The notes under the pieces: model-generated
What the model was told of the DNA's origin: nothing
The model's input: the letters and a program-made list of their open reading frames with translations, nothing else
The model's database searches: none
Source: Hymenobacter edaphi
GTDB taxonomy: Bacteria > Bacteroidota > Bacteroidia > Cytophagales > Hymenobacteraceae
Length of the DNA stretch: 64,000 nt
Direction: 5' to 3'
Assembly: GCF_003258365.1 (NCBI RefSeq)
Contig: NZ_QHKM01000011.1
Coordinates: forward strand, 1 to 64,000
Made by a program: the position numbers and the translations under genes
Shown: positions 1 to 8,120 of the stretch, piece by piece
Layout of the letters: every line of letters begins with the position of its first letter
Numbering within the stretch: position 1 is the stretch's first letter

Positions 1-117
1 TTTCGCCGCCTGGCCCGCGACTACGAGCGCCTGGCCGTGACCATGCAGCAATTTCATTTTTTCGCCTTTGTCACCTTGCTGCTAGCAAAAGGCGTTTTTA
101 AGGCCACCAGTCCATAA
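1..117 (+). pseudogene. C-terminal end of an IS5-type transposase, cut by window edge
   Basis: The frame is open from base 1 and stops at a TAA at 115-117, giving 38 residues. The piece RRLARDYERL followed by a hydrophobic tail is the usual end of IS5/IS4-superfamily DDE transposases, where RRL-RDYE lies about 30 residues from the C-terminus. Whether the element is intact cannot be judged because the rest is outside the window. The sequence TAACAGGCTCTA at 115-126 could be part of its right terminal repeat, but the left end is not visible to check this. Confidence 0.7.
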
Positions 118-300
118 CAGGCTCTAGGCGAGTGAAGAAGTAACAAGCCTCGCCGGGTACGGCCGCAGTTTCGCGCGGTTTTGCCCGGTTTTATTCTTTG
201 CCCACCTTAAGATTCCATGACTGGCGGGCCCGGGCAACTACCCCGCGTAGCCCCAGCCTATGGCAGCATACTGCGCGGTCGTTTTTACCGTTTCCGGGGT

Positions 301-885
301 ATGAAGAACCTACTACCCCTGCTTGCGGGCTTCTTCCTTACTGGCTGCCGGGCCTTCGACCCTGCCTTGCTGACGCCCTCGTCGGCGCCCCTGGCCACGC
401 GGCTGCCCCCGCTGACGCCCGAAGTCCAGGCGCCGCATTTCCGTCCGGGCTTCGACACCCTGCACGTAGCTTCTGATCTGGATACCTTATTTGCCCGCGA
501 AGTGCGCGAGGTTATTGCGGCTCCCGCGGGCTCTTCCCGGGGTTTTGCGGTGCTCACGACCCGGTGCGTCCGCTATGGCCAGGGCCATGGCTATGCCTTT
601 CTGTCGGGCCTGACGCTGGGCGGGCTCACCCTGCTGGGGTTCCCGTGGGTTCGTTACCACTGCACCCTCGATGTACAACTCGATATTCGGAACCAGCGGC
701 GCGAATTGGTAGGCACTTATTACGCGCAGGGTCGGACGGTCTTGCGCGGCAGCTTGTACGGCCGCACCAATTACCGGCAGTCCCACCGGGTGCTTTACCT
801 GCAGTGCGTGCGCCAAGCCCTGGCCCAGATTGTTCCCCAAATTCCGCCTGAACTAGCCGAACTGCAGCGGGAGCTGCGCCCATAA
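301..885 (+). CDS. Lipoprotein of unknown function (194 aa)
   Basis: Starts at the ATG at 301 because this gives a clean lipoprotein signal peptide, MKNLLPLLAGFFLTGC, with the lipidated cysteine at residue 16. An in-frame ATG at 217 would add 28 residues with no signal character. The mature part has a central hydrophobic, Gly/Leu-rich stretch (about 105-125) and a C-terminal half rich in Tyr and Arg. I recognise no family. The 183 bases upstream, after the transposase tail, hold no other gene that I can see. Confidence 0.75.
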   Translation: MKNLLPLLAGFFLTGCRAFDPALLTPSSAPLATRLPPLTPEVQAPHFRPGFDTLHVASDLDTLFAREVREVIAAPAGSSRGFAVLTTRCVRYGQGHGYAFLSGLTLGGLTLLGFPWVRYHCTLDVQLDIRNQRRELVGTYYAQGRTVLRGSLYGRTNYRQSHRVLYLQCVRQALAQIVPQIPPELAELQRELRP

Positions 886-1116
886 TGAACCGGGGCTTGC
901 GGGCGCGCTTTCGCGCTGAAGAATCTTGCCAAACTGCACCATTGCATAACAATGGCCTGCCCCACCCTGCTCAGAACCGGCCCGCGGGGGCTGGGCCAGA
1001 CGCGCGGCTTGTTTCGTGCCCTGGCCGTTTCCTTCACCTGCTGACTACCCCTGGATTGGGAATCGGGCGCGAATGCGTTGCTTTGCAGCCGATAATCCAC
1101 CCCCGCCTTTTACTTA

Positions 1117-3297
1117 ATGAAACATACCCGCTTGCGGCCCGCCGCGTGGCTGCTGGGCCTGGGCCTGGCCGGCTGCGCCGGCGCCACCGCCACCACGGCT
1201 CCTGCCACCACCGACGCCGTGACCCTGGCCACCATCAGCGCCACCAACGGCACGGCCCTTGACATTGCCCGCCCGGCCGCGCCCGAGCCGGTGGCCGAAG
1301 CCGCCAAAGACCAGCCCTTCCAGACGGTCAGCGAGCAGTTTGCCGATCTGCGCGTGCTGCGCTACCAGGTGCCCGGCTTCGAAACGCTGGAGCCCCGGCA
1401 GAAGGAGTTGCTCTACTACCTCTACGAAGCCGCCCTGGCCGGCCGCGACATCACCTACGACCAGAACTACCGCCACAACCTGCGCGTGCGCCGCACGCTG
1501 GAAGCCCTCTGGCCGCTGAACCAGCAGCGCATGGCCGCCACCAGCAACACCCAGCAGGTGGAGCAGGCCCAGAAGTTCAACGTGTACGCCAAGCGGGTGT
1601 GGTTCTCCAACGGCGTGCACCACCACTACAGCACCCGCAAGTTTGTGCCTGACTGCTCGCGCGAGTACTTCGCCGAGCTGGTGAAGGCCGCCGACGCCAA
1701 AGCGCTGCCGCTGGTGGGCGGCGAAACGGTGGACGAGTTCCTGGCCACCATTACGCCCGTCATCTTCGACCCGACGCTGGACGCCAAGCGCGTCAACCAG
1801 GAAAAGGACGCCGACCTGGTGCAGACCTCGGCCACCAACTTCTACCAGGGCCTGACCCAGAAGGAAGTGGAGGCCTACTACGCCCGCAAAATCGACAAGA
1901 AGGACCCGCGGCCCATTTCCTACGGGCTGAACTCGCGCCTGGTGAAGGACAAGAACGGCGCCGTGGTGGAGCAGCCCTGGAAAGTGGGCGGCCTGTACGG
2001 CGAGGCCATCACGCAGATTGTGTACTGGCTGGGCAAGGCCGCCGACGTGGCCGAAAACCCCGAGCAGAAAAAGGCCCTGCAGAAGCTGGTGCAGTACTAC
2101 ACCACCGGCGACCTGAAGGTGTGGGACGAGTACAACATTGCCTGGGTGCACGACACCAAGTCGCGCACCGACGTGGTGAACGGCTTCATCGAGGTGTACG
2201 GCGACCCGCTGGGCTACCGCGCCACCTACGAGGCGGTGGTGTCGTTCAAGGACCTGGAGGCTACCAAGCGCATCAAGGCCATCGGCGACCAGGCGCAGTG
2301 GTTTGAGGACCACTCCCCCATCAAGCCCGAGCACAAGAAAAAGAACGTGGTGGGCATCACGGCCAAGGTCATTACCACCGTGGTGGAGTCGGGCGACGCG
2401 GCCCCGGCCACGCCCATTGGCATCAACCTGCCCAACGCCACCTGGATTCGCAAGGAGCACGGCTCGAAGTCGGTGAACCTGGGCAACATCGTGGAGGCCT
2501 ACGACCAGGCCTCGGCCGGCGGCATGCTGGAGGAATTCACGCTTACCGACGCCGAGCGGCAGCGCGCCCGGCAGTACGGCTCGCTGGCGGGCAAGCTGCA
2601 CACCGACATGCACGAGGTTATCGGCCACGCCTCGGGGCAGATCAACCCCGGCGTGGGCACCACTAAGGAAACGCTCAAGAGCTACGCCTCGGCCATCGAG
2701 GAGGGCCGCGCCGACCTGGTGGCGCTGTATTACCTGATGGACCCCAAGCTGGTGGAAATGAAGGTGGTGCCGAGCCTGGAGGTGGGCAAGGCCGAGTACG
2801 ACAGCTATATCCGCGGCGGGCTGATGACGCAGCTCTCGCGCCTGCCCCTGGGCGAAACGGTGGAGGAAGCCCACATGCGCAACCGCCAGATGGTGGCCAA
2901 GTGGGTGTACGAGAAGGGCCAGAAGGAAAAGGTCATCGAGAAAGTGACCAAGGACGGCAAGGTGTACTTCCGCGTCAACGACTACCAGAAGCTGCGCGGC
3001 CTGTTTGGGCAGCTGCTGCGCGAAACCCAGCGCATCACCAGCGAAGGCGACTACAACGGGGCCAAAAACCTCATCGAAAACTACGGCGTGAAGGTGGACC
3101 CGGCCCTGCACAAGGAGGTGCTGCAGCGCTACCAGAAGCTCAACATCGCGCCCTACGCCGGCTTCATTCAGCCCCGGCTGGTGCCGGTGGAGCGCGAGGG
3201 CAAGATTGTGGACGTGAAGCTGGAATACCCCTCGGACTTCGCCCAGCAGATGCTCGACTACGGCCGCAAGTACTCCTACCTGCCGCACGTGAACTAG
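1117..3297 (+). CDS. Dipeptidyl peptidase III (M49 zinc metallopeptidase), lipoprotein
   Basis: A 726-residue protein that should cleave dipeptides from the N-terminus of oligopeptides. The zinc site of family M49 is clear: HEVIGH at residues 499-504 (family HExxGH) and the second helix EEGRAD at 528-533, which supplies the third ligand glutamate. The N-terminus is a lipoprotein signal (lipobox LAGC, Cys20), so the enzyme is probably anchored in the periplasm or on the outer membrane rather than cytosolic like eukaryotic DPP III. Its length fits Bacteroidota homologues (about 675 aa) plus the leader. It appears monocistronic: a degenerate 7-base array begins at its stop codon and a strong terminator lies at 3403-3440. 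Confidence 0.93.
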   Translation: MKHTRLRPAAWLLGLGLAGCAGATATTAPATTDAVTLATISATNGTALDIARPAAPEPVAEAAKDQPFQTVSEQFADLRVLRYQVPGFETLEPRQKELLYYLYEAALAGRDITYDQNYRHNLRVRRTLEALWPLNQQRMAATSNTQQVEQAQKFNVYAKRVWFSNGVHHHYSTRKFVPDCSREYFAELVKAADAKALPLVGGETVDEFLATITPVIFDPTLDAKRVNQEKDADLVQTSATNFYQGLTQKEVEAYYARKIDKKDPRPISYGLNSRLVKDKNGAVVEQPWKVGGLYGEAITQIVYWLGKAADVAENPEQKKALQKLVQYYTTGDLKVWDEYNIAWVHDTKSRTDVVNGFIEVYGDPLGYRATYEAVVSFKDLEATKRIKAIGDQAQWFEDHSPIKPEHKKKNVVGITAKVITTVVESGDAAPATPIGINLPNATWIRKEHGSKSVNLGNIVEAYDQASAGGMLEEFTLTDAERQRARQYGSLAGKLHTDMHEVIGHASGQINPGVGTTKETLKSYASAIEEGRADLVALYYLMDPKLVEMKVVPSLEVGKAEYDSYIRGGLMTQLSRLPLGETVEEAHMRNRQMVAKWVYEKGQKEKVIEKVTKDGKVYFRVNDYQKLRGLFGQLLRETQRITSEGDYNGAKNLIENYGVKVDPALHKEVLQRYQKLNIAPYAGFIQPRLVPVEREGKIVDVKLEYPSDFAQQMLDYGRKYSYLPHVN

Positions 3298-3376
3298 TTG
3301 TCAGCTGCGAGTTGTCGGTTGTCAGTCCGCGCTGACGCCTGCCCTGCCAACTGATAACTCGCAACTGACAGCCAAC
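3297..3376. repeat. Inverted pair of degenerate 7-base tandem arrays
   Basis: Left array 3297-3331 reads in 7-base steps GTTGTCA, GCTGCGA, GTTGTCG, GTTGTCA, GTCCGCG. Right array 3349-3376 reads AACTGAT, AACTCGC, AACTGAC, AGCCAAC. The right array is roughly the reverse complement of the left, so the transcript can fold into a long imperfect hairpin. The left array starts on the last base of the DPP III stop codon. Related arrays lie at 8016-8118 and 12109-12240. Confidence 0.75.
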
Positions 3377-3402
3377 AACCCTGTTTGCACTTTTTCCGGT
3401 AG

Positions 3403-3440
3403 AAAGGCCGGCAGCACGCGCCGTTGCTGCCGGCCTTTTT
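3403..3440 (+). terminator. Rho-independent terminator
   Basis: A perfect 14-bp stem (3403-3416 with 3425-3438, GC-rich, AAAGGCCGGCAGCA on the left arm) with an 8-base loop and a T-run at 3436-3440. It closes the DPP III transcript just upstream of the next gene. Confidence 0.9.
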
Positions 3441-3475
3441 GCTTTCTTCGTGTTCTGACCTCTGACCTAGCCGTT

Positions 3476-3874
3476 ATGAAACACCTTTTCCCCGCCTGCT
3501 GCCTGCTGCTGGCCCTGGGCCTGAGCCCCACCGCCCTGCGCGCCCAAACCCGCAACCTGGCCACGCCCGCCCCCGATGCGGTGCGCTACGAGTACTGCGA
3601 GGTGCGCGTGGTGGGCAAAGACGTCTACGCCGACTTCGGCTACGGCTCCGAGAAGCTGGGCGGCCCCGAGCTGTCGAAGCTGGAAGTGGGCAAGCTGCAG
3701 GTGTTTGCCACCCCCATCAGCGCGCTGAACTACATGGGCTCGTTGGGCTGGGAAGTGCTGCAGGTGGTGCAGAGCAGCGCCTCCGCCGCCATCGACCGCA
3801 ACGGCGCCAGCGGCAACCGCTACTACCTGCTGCGCCGGCCGCGCACGTCTACCGGCGTGAACGTGACCAAGTAG
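3476..3874 (+). CDS. Small secreted protein, DUF4177-like pattern (132 aa)
   Basis: Has a Sec signal peptide ending around ALRAQ (residues 1-24). The mature domain has the layout of DUF4177-type small proteins: an opening YEYCEVRVV strand, a central LNYMGSLGWEVLQVV segment (the usual LN-LG--GWE-V motif) and a closing strand with YYLLRRP. That assignment is by pattern only and the function of such proteins is unknown. It follows a terminator, so it should have its own promoter; I see no convincing -7 box. A GC-rich hairpin follows the stop. Confidence 0.6.
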   Translation: MKHLFPACCLLLALGLSPTALRAQTRNLATPAPDAVRYEYCEVRVVGKDVYADFGYGSEKLGGPELSKLEVGKLQVFATPISALNYMGSLGWEVLQVVQSSASAAIDRNGASGNRYYLLRRPRTSTGVNVTK

Positions 3875-3895
3875 CCTCCCGCCACTGTTGCCCGA

Positions 3896-3935
3896 GCACC
3901 GCCCGCCGCAGCCGAGGAGCCGCGGCGGGCGGTGC
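3896..3935. terminator. GC-rich hairpin between convergent genes
   Basis: A perfect 14-bp stem (3896-3909 with 3922-3935, GCACCGCCCGCCGC on the left) with a 12-base loop. There is no clear T-run. Its place between two converging genes suggests a bidirectional transcription or RNA-decay barrier. Confidence 0.6.
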
Positions 3936-3998
3936 GGCGTTTGGCGGCCGGGTGGCCCCCGCCCGGGGCGCCGCGAGGCCGGCTCAGAATCCGCCCCG

Positions 3999-4700
3999 TT
4001 ACTCGCGCGGGCGGTAGTCGCGGCGGTGCAGGCCGCGCTGCGAGAACAGCCGCTCCCGGCCCCGCACCACCTTGTACAGGTCGCCGAGGAAGAGCTTGAC
4101 GCGGCCGTAGAAGATGACGCCGCTGATGTCGTCCTCCAGCCGGTCCTCGGTGAGCAGGGCCTGGCGGTAGCCGGCGCCGGCGCCCAGCCCCACCCAGCGA
4201 AACACCCGCATGTGCCCGCCGATGGTGGGCTCGATCAGCCAGATATTTTCGCGGGCGGTGCGGTACACCGTGCCGTCGGGGTACTGGTAGCGCACGTAGT
4301 AGCGGCCCAGCCCGGCCTGCACGGGCGTGCTCACCTCCCAGCGCGGGGTGCCCAGCAGCACGTACTCGCCGTAGAGCGTCACGTAGCGGAAGCGGATTTT
4401 GTCGTCGGAGCCGGCGGGCACGAAGCTGGGCGGCACGGCGCGGGTGTTGATGGCGCTGCTCAGGAAGTACACGCCCACGCCGGTGCGCAGGCGGCCGCGC
4501 CACTCCACGCCCAGCTTCAGGCCGTTGATGCCCACCATTTCGCGCTGCAGCAGGGAATAGCGCTGATCGAACTGAAACACCACGCGGCGGTGCGCCTGGC
4601 GCACGCGGCTCGTGTCGGCGGGCGCCGGCGGGGCCGCCGCGGCAGACCGCAGCAGCAGCAGCGCGGCACTGAGCACAGCCGTTCGGAGTAAGGCTTTCAC
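3999..4700 (-). CDS. Secreted, probable outer-membrane protein (233 aa), GTG start
   Basis: A signal peptide of about 22 residues (MKALLRTAVLSAALLLLRSA) is followed by about 210 residues rich in alternating aromatic/hydrophobic strands (for example RVVFQFDQRY, GVGVYFLSS, VLLGTPRWEVS). This looks like a small beta-barrel or periplasmic beta protein; I recognise no family. The start is a GTG at 4698-4700. It is preferred because a perfect -7 box (TAGTTTTG) ends only four bases upstream, so the transcript is probably leaderless. Confidence 0.65.
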   Translation of the reverse strand: MKALLRTAVLSAALLLLRSAAAAPPAPADTSRVRQAHRRVVFQFDQRYSLLQREMVGINGLKLGVEWRGRLRTGVGVYFLSSAINTRAVPPSFVPAGSDDKIRFRYVTLYGEYVLLGTPRWEVSTPVQAGLGRYYVRYQYPDGTVYRTARENIWLIEPTIGGHMRVFRWVGLGAGAGYRQALLTEDRLEDDISGVIFYGRVKLFLGDLYKVVRGRERLFSQRGLHRRDYRPRE

Positions 4701-4704
4701 GGCC

Positions 4705-4712
4705 CAAAACTA
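4705..4712 (-). promoter_or_regulatory. -7 box TAGTTTTG for the gene ending at 3999
   Basis: Perfect match to the Bacteroidota TAnnTTTG element on the minus strand, four bases before the GTG start. Transcription should begin at or next to the start codon. Confidence 0.7.
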
Positions 4713-5056
4713 CGCGGCGCAAGCCGGGAAGTTGTAAGCGCCGCCGCCGGGCCGTGGCAGCCGTCGTTTTTCGGCCGCCGGCAGGTGCACGGTCTGGCAG
4801 CCAAAGCAACGAATCGGGGCCGCGGCGCCGCGCGCAAATCGGCCGAGACCGGGCGGCGGGGCGCGGCGCACGAGGCCGCCTTGCGGGCAGTGCCAGCCTG
4901 GGCGCCGCCCGGTCTCAGCCGCCCGGCAGCGGAAGCTACCTGGTTCGGACTTCCCGGGTCTGCCAGCGCGGCCGGCTCACCGCGCCGCGCGCACGCTTCA
5001 CCCGGCGGCGGGTACGCTTCACCCCGCTCGGGCTTCGGCGCGGCGGGGCGGGCGCG
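4713..5056. other. Gene-free GC-rich divergent intergenic region
   Basis: About 340 bases between two divergent promoters. Open frames here are GC-driven shadows with Arg/Ala-rich translations. Near 4980-5040 a GC-rich stretch repeats the word ACGCTTCACCC. I see no RNA gene or conserved structure. Confidence 0.5.
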
Positions 5057-5064
5057 TAGTTTTG
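5057..5064 (+). promoter_or_regulatory. -7 box TAGTTTTG for the ABA4-like gene
   Basis: Perfect TAnnTTTG match, 29 bases upstream of the ATG at 5094. It shows that an in-frame upstream extension to 4785 is not the true start. Confidence 0.75.
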
Positions 5065-5093
5065 GGCATCGTTCATCTGCCCGCCCCGCCGCC

Positions 5094-5552
5094 ATGCCCG
5101 CCTTCACCCCCGACCTTGTTTTTTCCCTGACCAACGCGGCCGTGCTGCCCGCGTGGCTGCTGCTGGTTGTGGCCCCGCGCTGGGGCCTCACGCGCCGGCT
5201 GGTGCGCAGCGGGCTGTGGCCCCTGCTGCTGGCCGCCGCCTACGCCGCCCTCATTCTCACCCACTACCTCGGCCCCCACGCCGCTGCGGGTGGGTTTGGC
5301 TCCCTGGCCGAGGTGCGCACCCTGTTTGAAGACCCGTGGGCGCTGACGGCCGGCTGGGCGCATTACCTCTGCTTCGACCTGTGCGTGGGCCTTTGGGAAG
5401 TGCGCGACGCCGAGCGCCGCGGGCTGCCCCCGCTGATTGTGGCGCCAGCCCTGCTGCTCACCTTCCTGGTCGGGCCGGTGGGGCTGCTGCTCTACGCCGC
5501 GCTGCGCCAGCTGCGCCCCGCGCCGCAGCCGGCCGCCCAGCCGGCAGCTTAA
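5094..5552 (+). CDS. ABA4-like (DUF4281) integral membrane protein
   Basis: 152 residues with four predicted membrane segments. It follows the ABA4/DUF4281 pattern: LVFSLTNAAVLPAWLLL at the N-terminus, WAHYLCFDLCVGLWEVRDA near residue 95 (family signature W-HYL-FDL-VG) and LLLTFLVGPVGLLLYAALR at the C-terminus. Plant ABA4 is needed for neoxanthin synthesis; bacterial members are uncharacterised. A link to carotenoids would suit a pigmented genus but is inference. The start is fixed by the -7 box at 5057-5064. It is followed 41 bases later by another membrane protein on the same strand. Confidence 0.82.
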   Translation: MPAFTPDLVFSLTNAAVLPAWLLLVVAPRWGLTRRLVRSGLWPLLLAAAYAALILTHYLGPHAAAGGFGSLAEVRTLFEDPWALTAGWAHYLCFDLCVGLWEVRDAERRGLPPLIVAPALLLTFLVGPVGLLLYAALRQLRPAPQPAAQPAA

Positions 5553-5593
5553 CGGCTGCGGCCTTCTTTGCCAACCAAACCGCCTTCTGACCT

Positions 5594-6439
5594 ATGAAAA
5601 CCGCCTTGGTTCCCGCCTTTCAGCCATCTGCGGCCGCACCCGAGTCTGCCCGCCCCGCGGCCTGGCGGTGGGCACTGCCCGACACGCAGCCCGCGCTGGT
5701 CCGGGCCGGCTGGCTGCACCTGGGCCTGCTGCTGGCCTGCCTGCTGCTTTGGGTGCTGGACGGGCGCAGCGTCACCGGCCTGAACGTGTGGATCAAGCCG
5801 GCCAAGTTCAGCCTCTCCATCCTGATCTACCTCTGGACGCTGGCCTGGCTGCTGGCCGACGTGCCGCCCGCCGGGCAGCGCGCGGCCCGGCGCATCGGGC
5901 GGCTGGTGGCGCTGAGCATGGTGGTGGAAATAGCGTGCGTGGTGGGGCAGGCGGCCCGCGGCACCACCTCGCACTTCAACATCGGCTCGGCCTTCGACGG
6001 GGCGGTGTTTCAGCTCATGGGCGTCTTCATTGCCCTCAACACGGGCGCCATCGTCGGGGCCGTGGTGCTGGTGTTTCGCCACCGCCCCCTCGGCCCGGCG
6101 GCCTGGGTGTGGGGCATCCGGCTGGGGCTGCTGGTATTTCTGGTGGGCAGCGTGGTGGGCGGCGTGATGGCCGGGCGGCTGGCCCACACCGTGGGCGCGG
6201 CCGACGGCGGCGCGGGCCTGCCCATCCTGGGCTGGAGCACCCGCCACGGCGACCTGCGCGCCGCCCACTTCCTGGGCCTGCACGCCCTGCAGGCGCTGCC
6301 GCTGGCGGGCGGGCTGCTGGGCCGCCGGCTTGCCGGCCGCACCGCCCAGGTGCTGGCCGTGGCCGCGGTGGCCCTGCTCTACGCCGCCGCCGTGGGCGGG
6401 CTGTTCTGGCACGCCATGCGGGGGCTGCCGCTGTTCTAG
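5594..6439 (+). CDS. Multi-pass membrane protein of unknown function (281 aa)
   Basis: About seven hydrophobic segments (first around residues 41-57, last near the C-terminus). Soluble loops carry a conserved-looking GLNVWIKPAKFSLS segment (residues 62-75), which lies between the first two helices, and HGDLRAAHFLGLHALQ near residue 220, with three histidines close to a membrane face that could bind metal or haem. I do not recognise a named family. It probably shares a transcript with the ABA4-like gene (41-base gap) and the membrane gene at 6539. Confidence 0.7.
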   Translation: MKTALVPAFQPSAAAPESARPAAWRWALPDTQPALVRAGWLHLGLLLACLLLWVLDGRSVTGLNVWIKPAKFSLSILIYLWTLAWLLADVPPAGQRAARRIGRLVALSMVVEIACVVGQAARGTTSHFNIGSAFDGAVFQLMGVFIALNTGAIVGAVVLVFRHRPLGPAAWVWGIRLGLLVFLVGSVVGGVMAGRLAHTVGAADGGAGLPILGWSTRHGDLRAAHFLGLHALQALPLAGGLLGRRLAGRTAQVLAVAAVALLYAAAVGGLFWHAMRGLPLF

Positions 6440-6538
6440 CTGGCCACCGATGGCTGCCCTGGCCCAAGCCGCCGGCCGCCCTGCGTGCGCGACGCGGGCA
6501 GAAGTCCGCCAATTCCTTTCCTGCCTGATTCTTTCGTC

Positions 6539-6961
6539 ATGGACCTTTCCCAACCCGCCCGGCTGCTCAGCGGCGCGGCGCTGATTCTGGTGCCGACCAT
6601 TGCCTTCGGCGGCCATTTCCTTTTGCAGATCCTGGGCGGCGGGCACGCGCAGCTGGGGCTGAATCCGCTGCAAAAGTCGCTGATGCGGGCCGGCCACGCC
6701 CACGCCGGGGTGCTGGTGCTGCTCTGCCTGCTGGCCCAGCTCTTCATCGATGCGCTAACCTTCGGCGCGGGACTGGGGTGGGCGGTGCGGCTGGGCTTCG
6801 GGCTGGCCCCGATGCTGGTGAGCGGCGGCTTTTTCGCGGCGGCCGCCGGCCGGAATATCGTGCGGCCCGGCCGGGCCGGATTGGCCCTGATCTACGCCGG
6901 GGCCCTGCTGCTGACGTTGAGCACCGTGACGCTGGGCGTGGCCTTGGTGCGCAGCGCCTGA
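6539..6961 (+). CDS. Small four-helix membrane protein (140 aa)
   Basis: Starts at the ATG at 6539, where the first helix begins (LLSGAALILVPTIAFGGHFLL). An upstream in-frame ATG at 6485 adds a polar Pro-rich piece that is not expected. Four hydrophobic helices; the second carries RAGHAHAGVLVLL with two histidines at the membrane edge. No family recognised. The gene lies 99 bases after the previous membrane gene and 37 bases before the sensor kinase, so the three membrane genes and the kinase may form one transcription unit. Confidence 0.65.
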   Translation: MDLSQPARLLSGAALILVPTIAFGGHFLLQILGGGHAQLGLNPLQKSLMRAGHAHAGVLVLLCLLAQLFIDALTFGAGLGWAVRLGFGLAPMLVSGGFFAAAAGRNIVRPGRAGLALIYAGALLLTLSTVTLGVALVRSA

Positions 6962-6986
6962 TGCGCGAATTGTGGGCAGCCCGCGG

Positions 6987-6994
6987 CATCTTTA
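6987..6994 (+). promoter_or_regulatory. Possible -7 box CATCTTTA before the LytS-like kinase
   Basis: Six of eight positions match TAnnTTTG, and it sits four bases before the ATG at 6999. It may give the kinase a leaderless transcript independent of the genes upstream. Weak on its own. Confidence 0.35.
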
Positions 6995-6998
6995 GGCC

Positions 6999-8027
6999 AT
7001 GAACGATTTGCGTCTGCGCCTCGTGGGCATGCCGGCACTGAGCCTCCTGATTGCGGTGCTGAGTGCCAAGCACTGGTATTCCTGGGGGCAAGCGGCCGTG
7101 AGCTGGGGCATCTCACTGCTGTTTACGGCCGTGCTCTGGCAGGGCACGCGCACTATCTGGGCCCTGCTGGTCGAGCGGTTTCCGCGGGTGGAGCAAACCG
7201 CGCGGCGGCTGTGGTGGCTGCTGCTGGGCTGCCTGCTCTACACCAGCGGGGCCACCGTGGCCCTGGTGGCGCTGCTGCACCTGGTCATGCCCGCGTATTT
7301 CCCGTTTACCCCCGAGGCGCTGCTCGGCCAGATCGTTTTCAACCTGATTCCGACCACCATCGTGATGCTGGGCTACGAGAGCCGGCACTTCTTCCTGCAG
7401 TGGGCCGAAAACGTGCGCCGGGCCGAGCAGCTGCAGAGCGCCAGCCAGCGCGCCCAGCTCGAAGCCCTGCAGCAGCAGCTCGACCCGCACTTCCTCTTCA
7501 ACTCCCTCAACACCCTGGCCGCCCTGGTGGAGCCCGACAACGCCCCGGCCCAGCAGTTTGTGGAGCAGCTGGCCGACGTGTACCGCTACGTGCTGCTCAG
7601 CCGGGAGCGGCGCACCGTGCCGCTGCGCGAGGAGCTGGCCTTCGTGGACGCCTACGTGGCCCTGCAGAAAGCCCGCCTGCGCGACAACCTGCAGGTGCAG
7701 CAGGCGGTGCCGCCGGCCCTGCTCGACCAGCACGTGGCCCCGCTGAGCGTGCAGCTGCTGATCGAAAACGCGCTGAAGCACAACGAGGCCTCGCGCCGGC
7801 ACCCGCTGCACGTGCGCGTGGCGGCCGAGGGCCAGTGGCTGACCGTGAGCAACCCGCGCCGCGCCCGCGGCACCGGCTTCGCCCCGCCCGGCACCGGCAC
7901 CGGCCTGCGCAACATCCGCGAGCGGTACGCCCTGCTGCTGCCCGCCCGCCCCGTCGACATCGACGCGGCGCCCGATACCTTCACCGTGCGGCTGCCGCTC
8001 ATCAACGGCGAACTTGTGAAATGGTGA
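6999..8027 (+). CDS. LytS/YehU-type sensor histidine kinase
   Basis: 342 residues. Four predicted membrane helices in the first 130 residues are followed by a short coiled segment and the His_kinase (PF06580-type) core QQLDPHFLFNSLNTL, with phospho-acceptor His164. The N-box LLIENALKHNE (Asn257) and a glycine-rich GTGTGLRNIRERY loop bind ATP. The membrane domain has no large extracytoplasmic part, so the signal is probably sensed in or near the membrane. The gene is followed by its LytTR partner at 8121. The stop codon lies inside an 8-base tandem array. Confidence 0.93.
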   Translation: MNDLRLRLVGMPALSLLIAVLSAKHWYSWGQAAVSWGISLLFTAVLWQGTRTIWALLVERFPRVEQTARRLWWLLLGCLLYTSGATVALVALLHLVMPAYFPFTPEALLGQIVFNLIPTTIVMLGYESRHFFLQWAENVRRAEQLQSASQRAQLEALQQQLDPHFLFNSLNTLAALVEPDNAPAQQFVEQLADVYRYVLLSRERRTVPLREELAFVDAYVALQKARLRDNLQVQQAVPPALLDQHVAPLSVQLLIENALKHNEASRRHPLHVRVAAEGQWLTVSNPRRARGTGFAPPGTGTGLRNIRERYALLLPARPVDIDAAPDTFTVRLPLINGELVKW

Positions 8028-8118
8028 AATGGTGAGTATTGTTCTCTTTGCGCCGCCTGCGCAGTACCGCGCAGCCCAACCATCAGCTCACGATTTCACC
8101 ACCTCACCATCTCACTCC
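8016..8118. repeat. Inverted pair of 8-base tandem arrays between kinase and regulator
   Basis: Left array: GTGAAATG at 8016-8023 and 8024-8031, then GTGAG. Right array: CTCACGAT, TTCACCAC, CTCACCAT, CTCACTCC in 8-base steps at 8087-8118. The arms are nearly reverse complements (TGGTGAAATGGTGAG against TGGTGAAATCGTGAG), so the mRNA can form a hairpin. The left arm contains the kinase stop codon and the right arm ends two bases before the regulator ATG. This could tune the kinase:regulator ratio. Confidence 0.7.
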
Positions 8119-8120
8119 CC

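Noticed and set aside
1114-3288. 724-codon open frame antisense to the DPP III gene
   Set aside because: A shadow caused by high GC in the third codon position: translation is His/Val/Leu/Gly-rich with no motif, and the plus strand has a complete M49 site.
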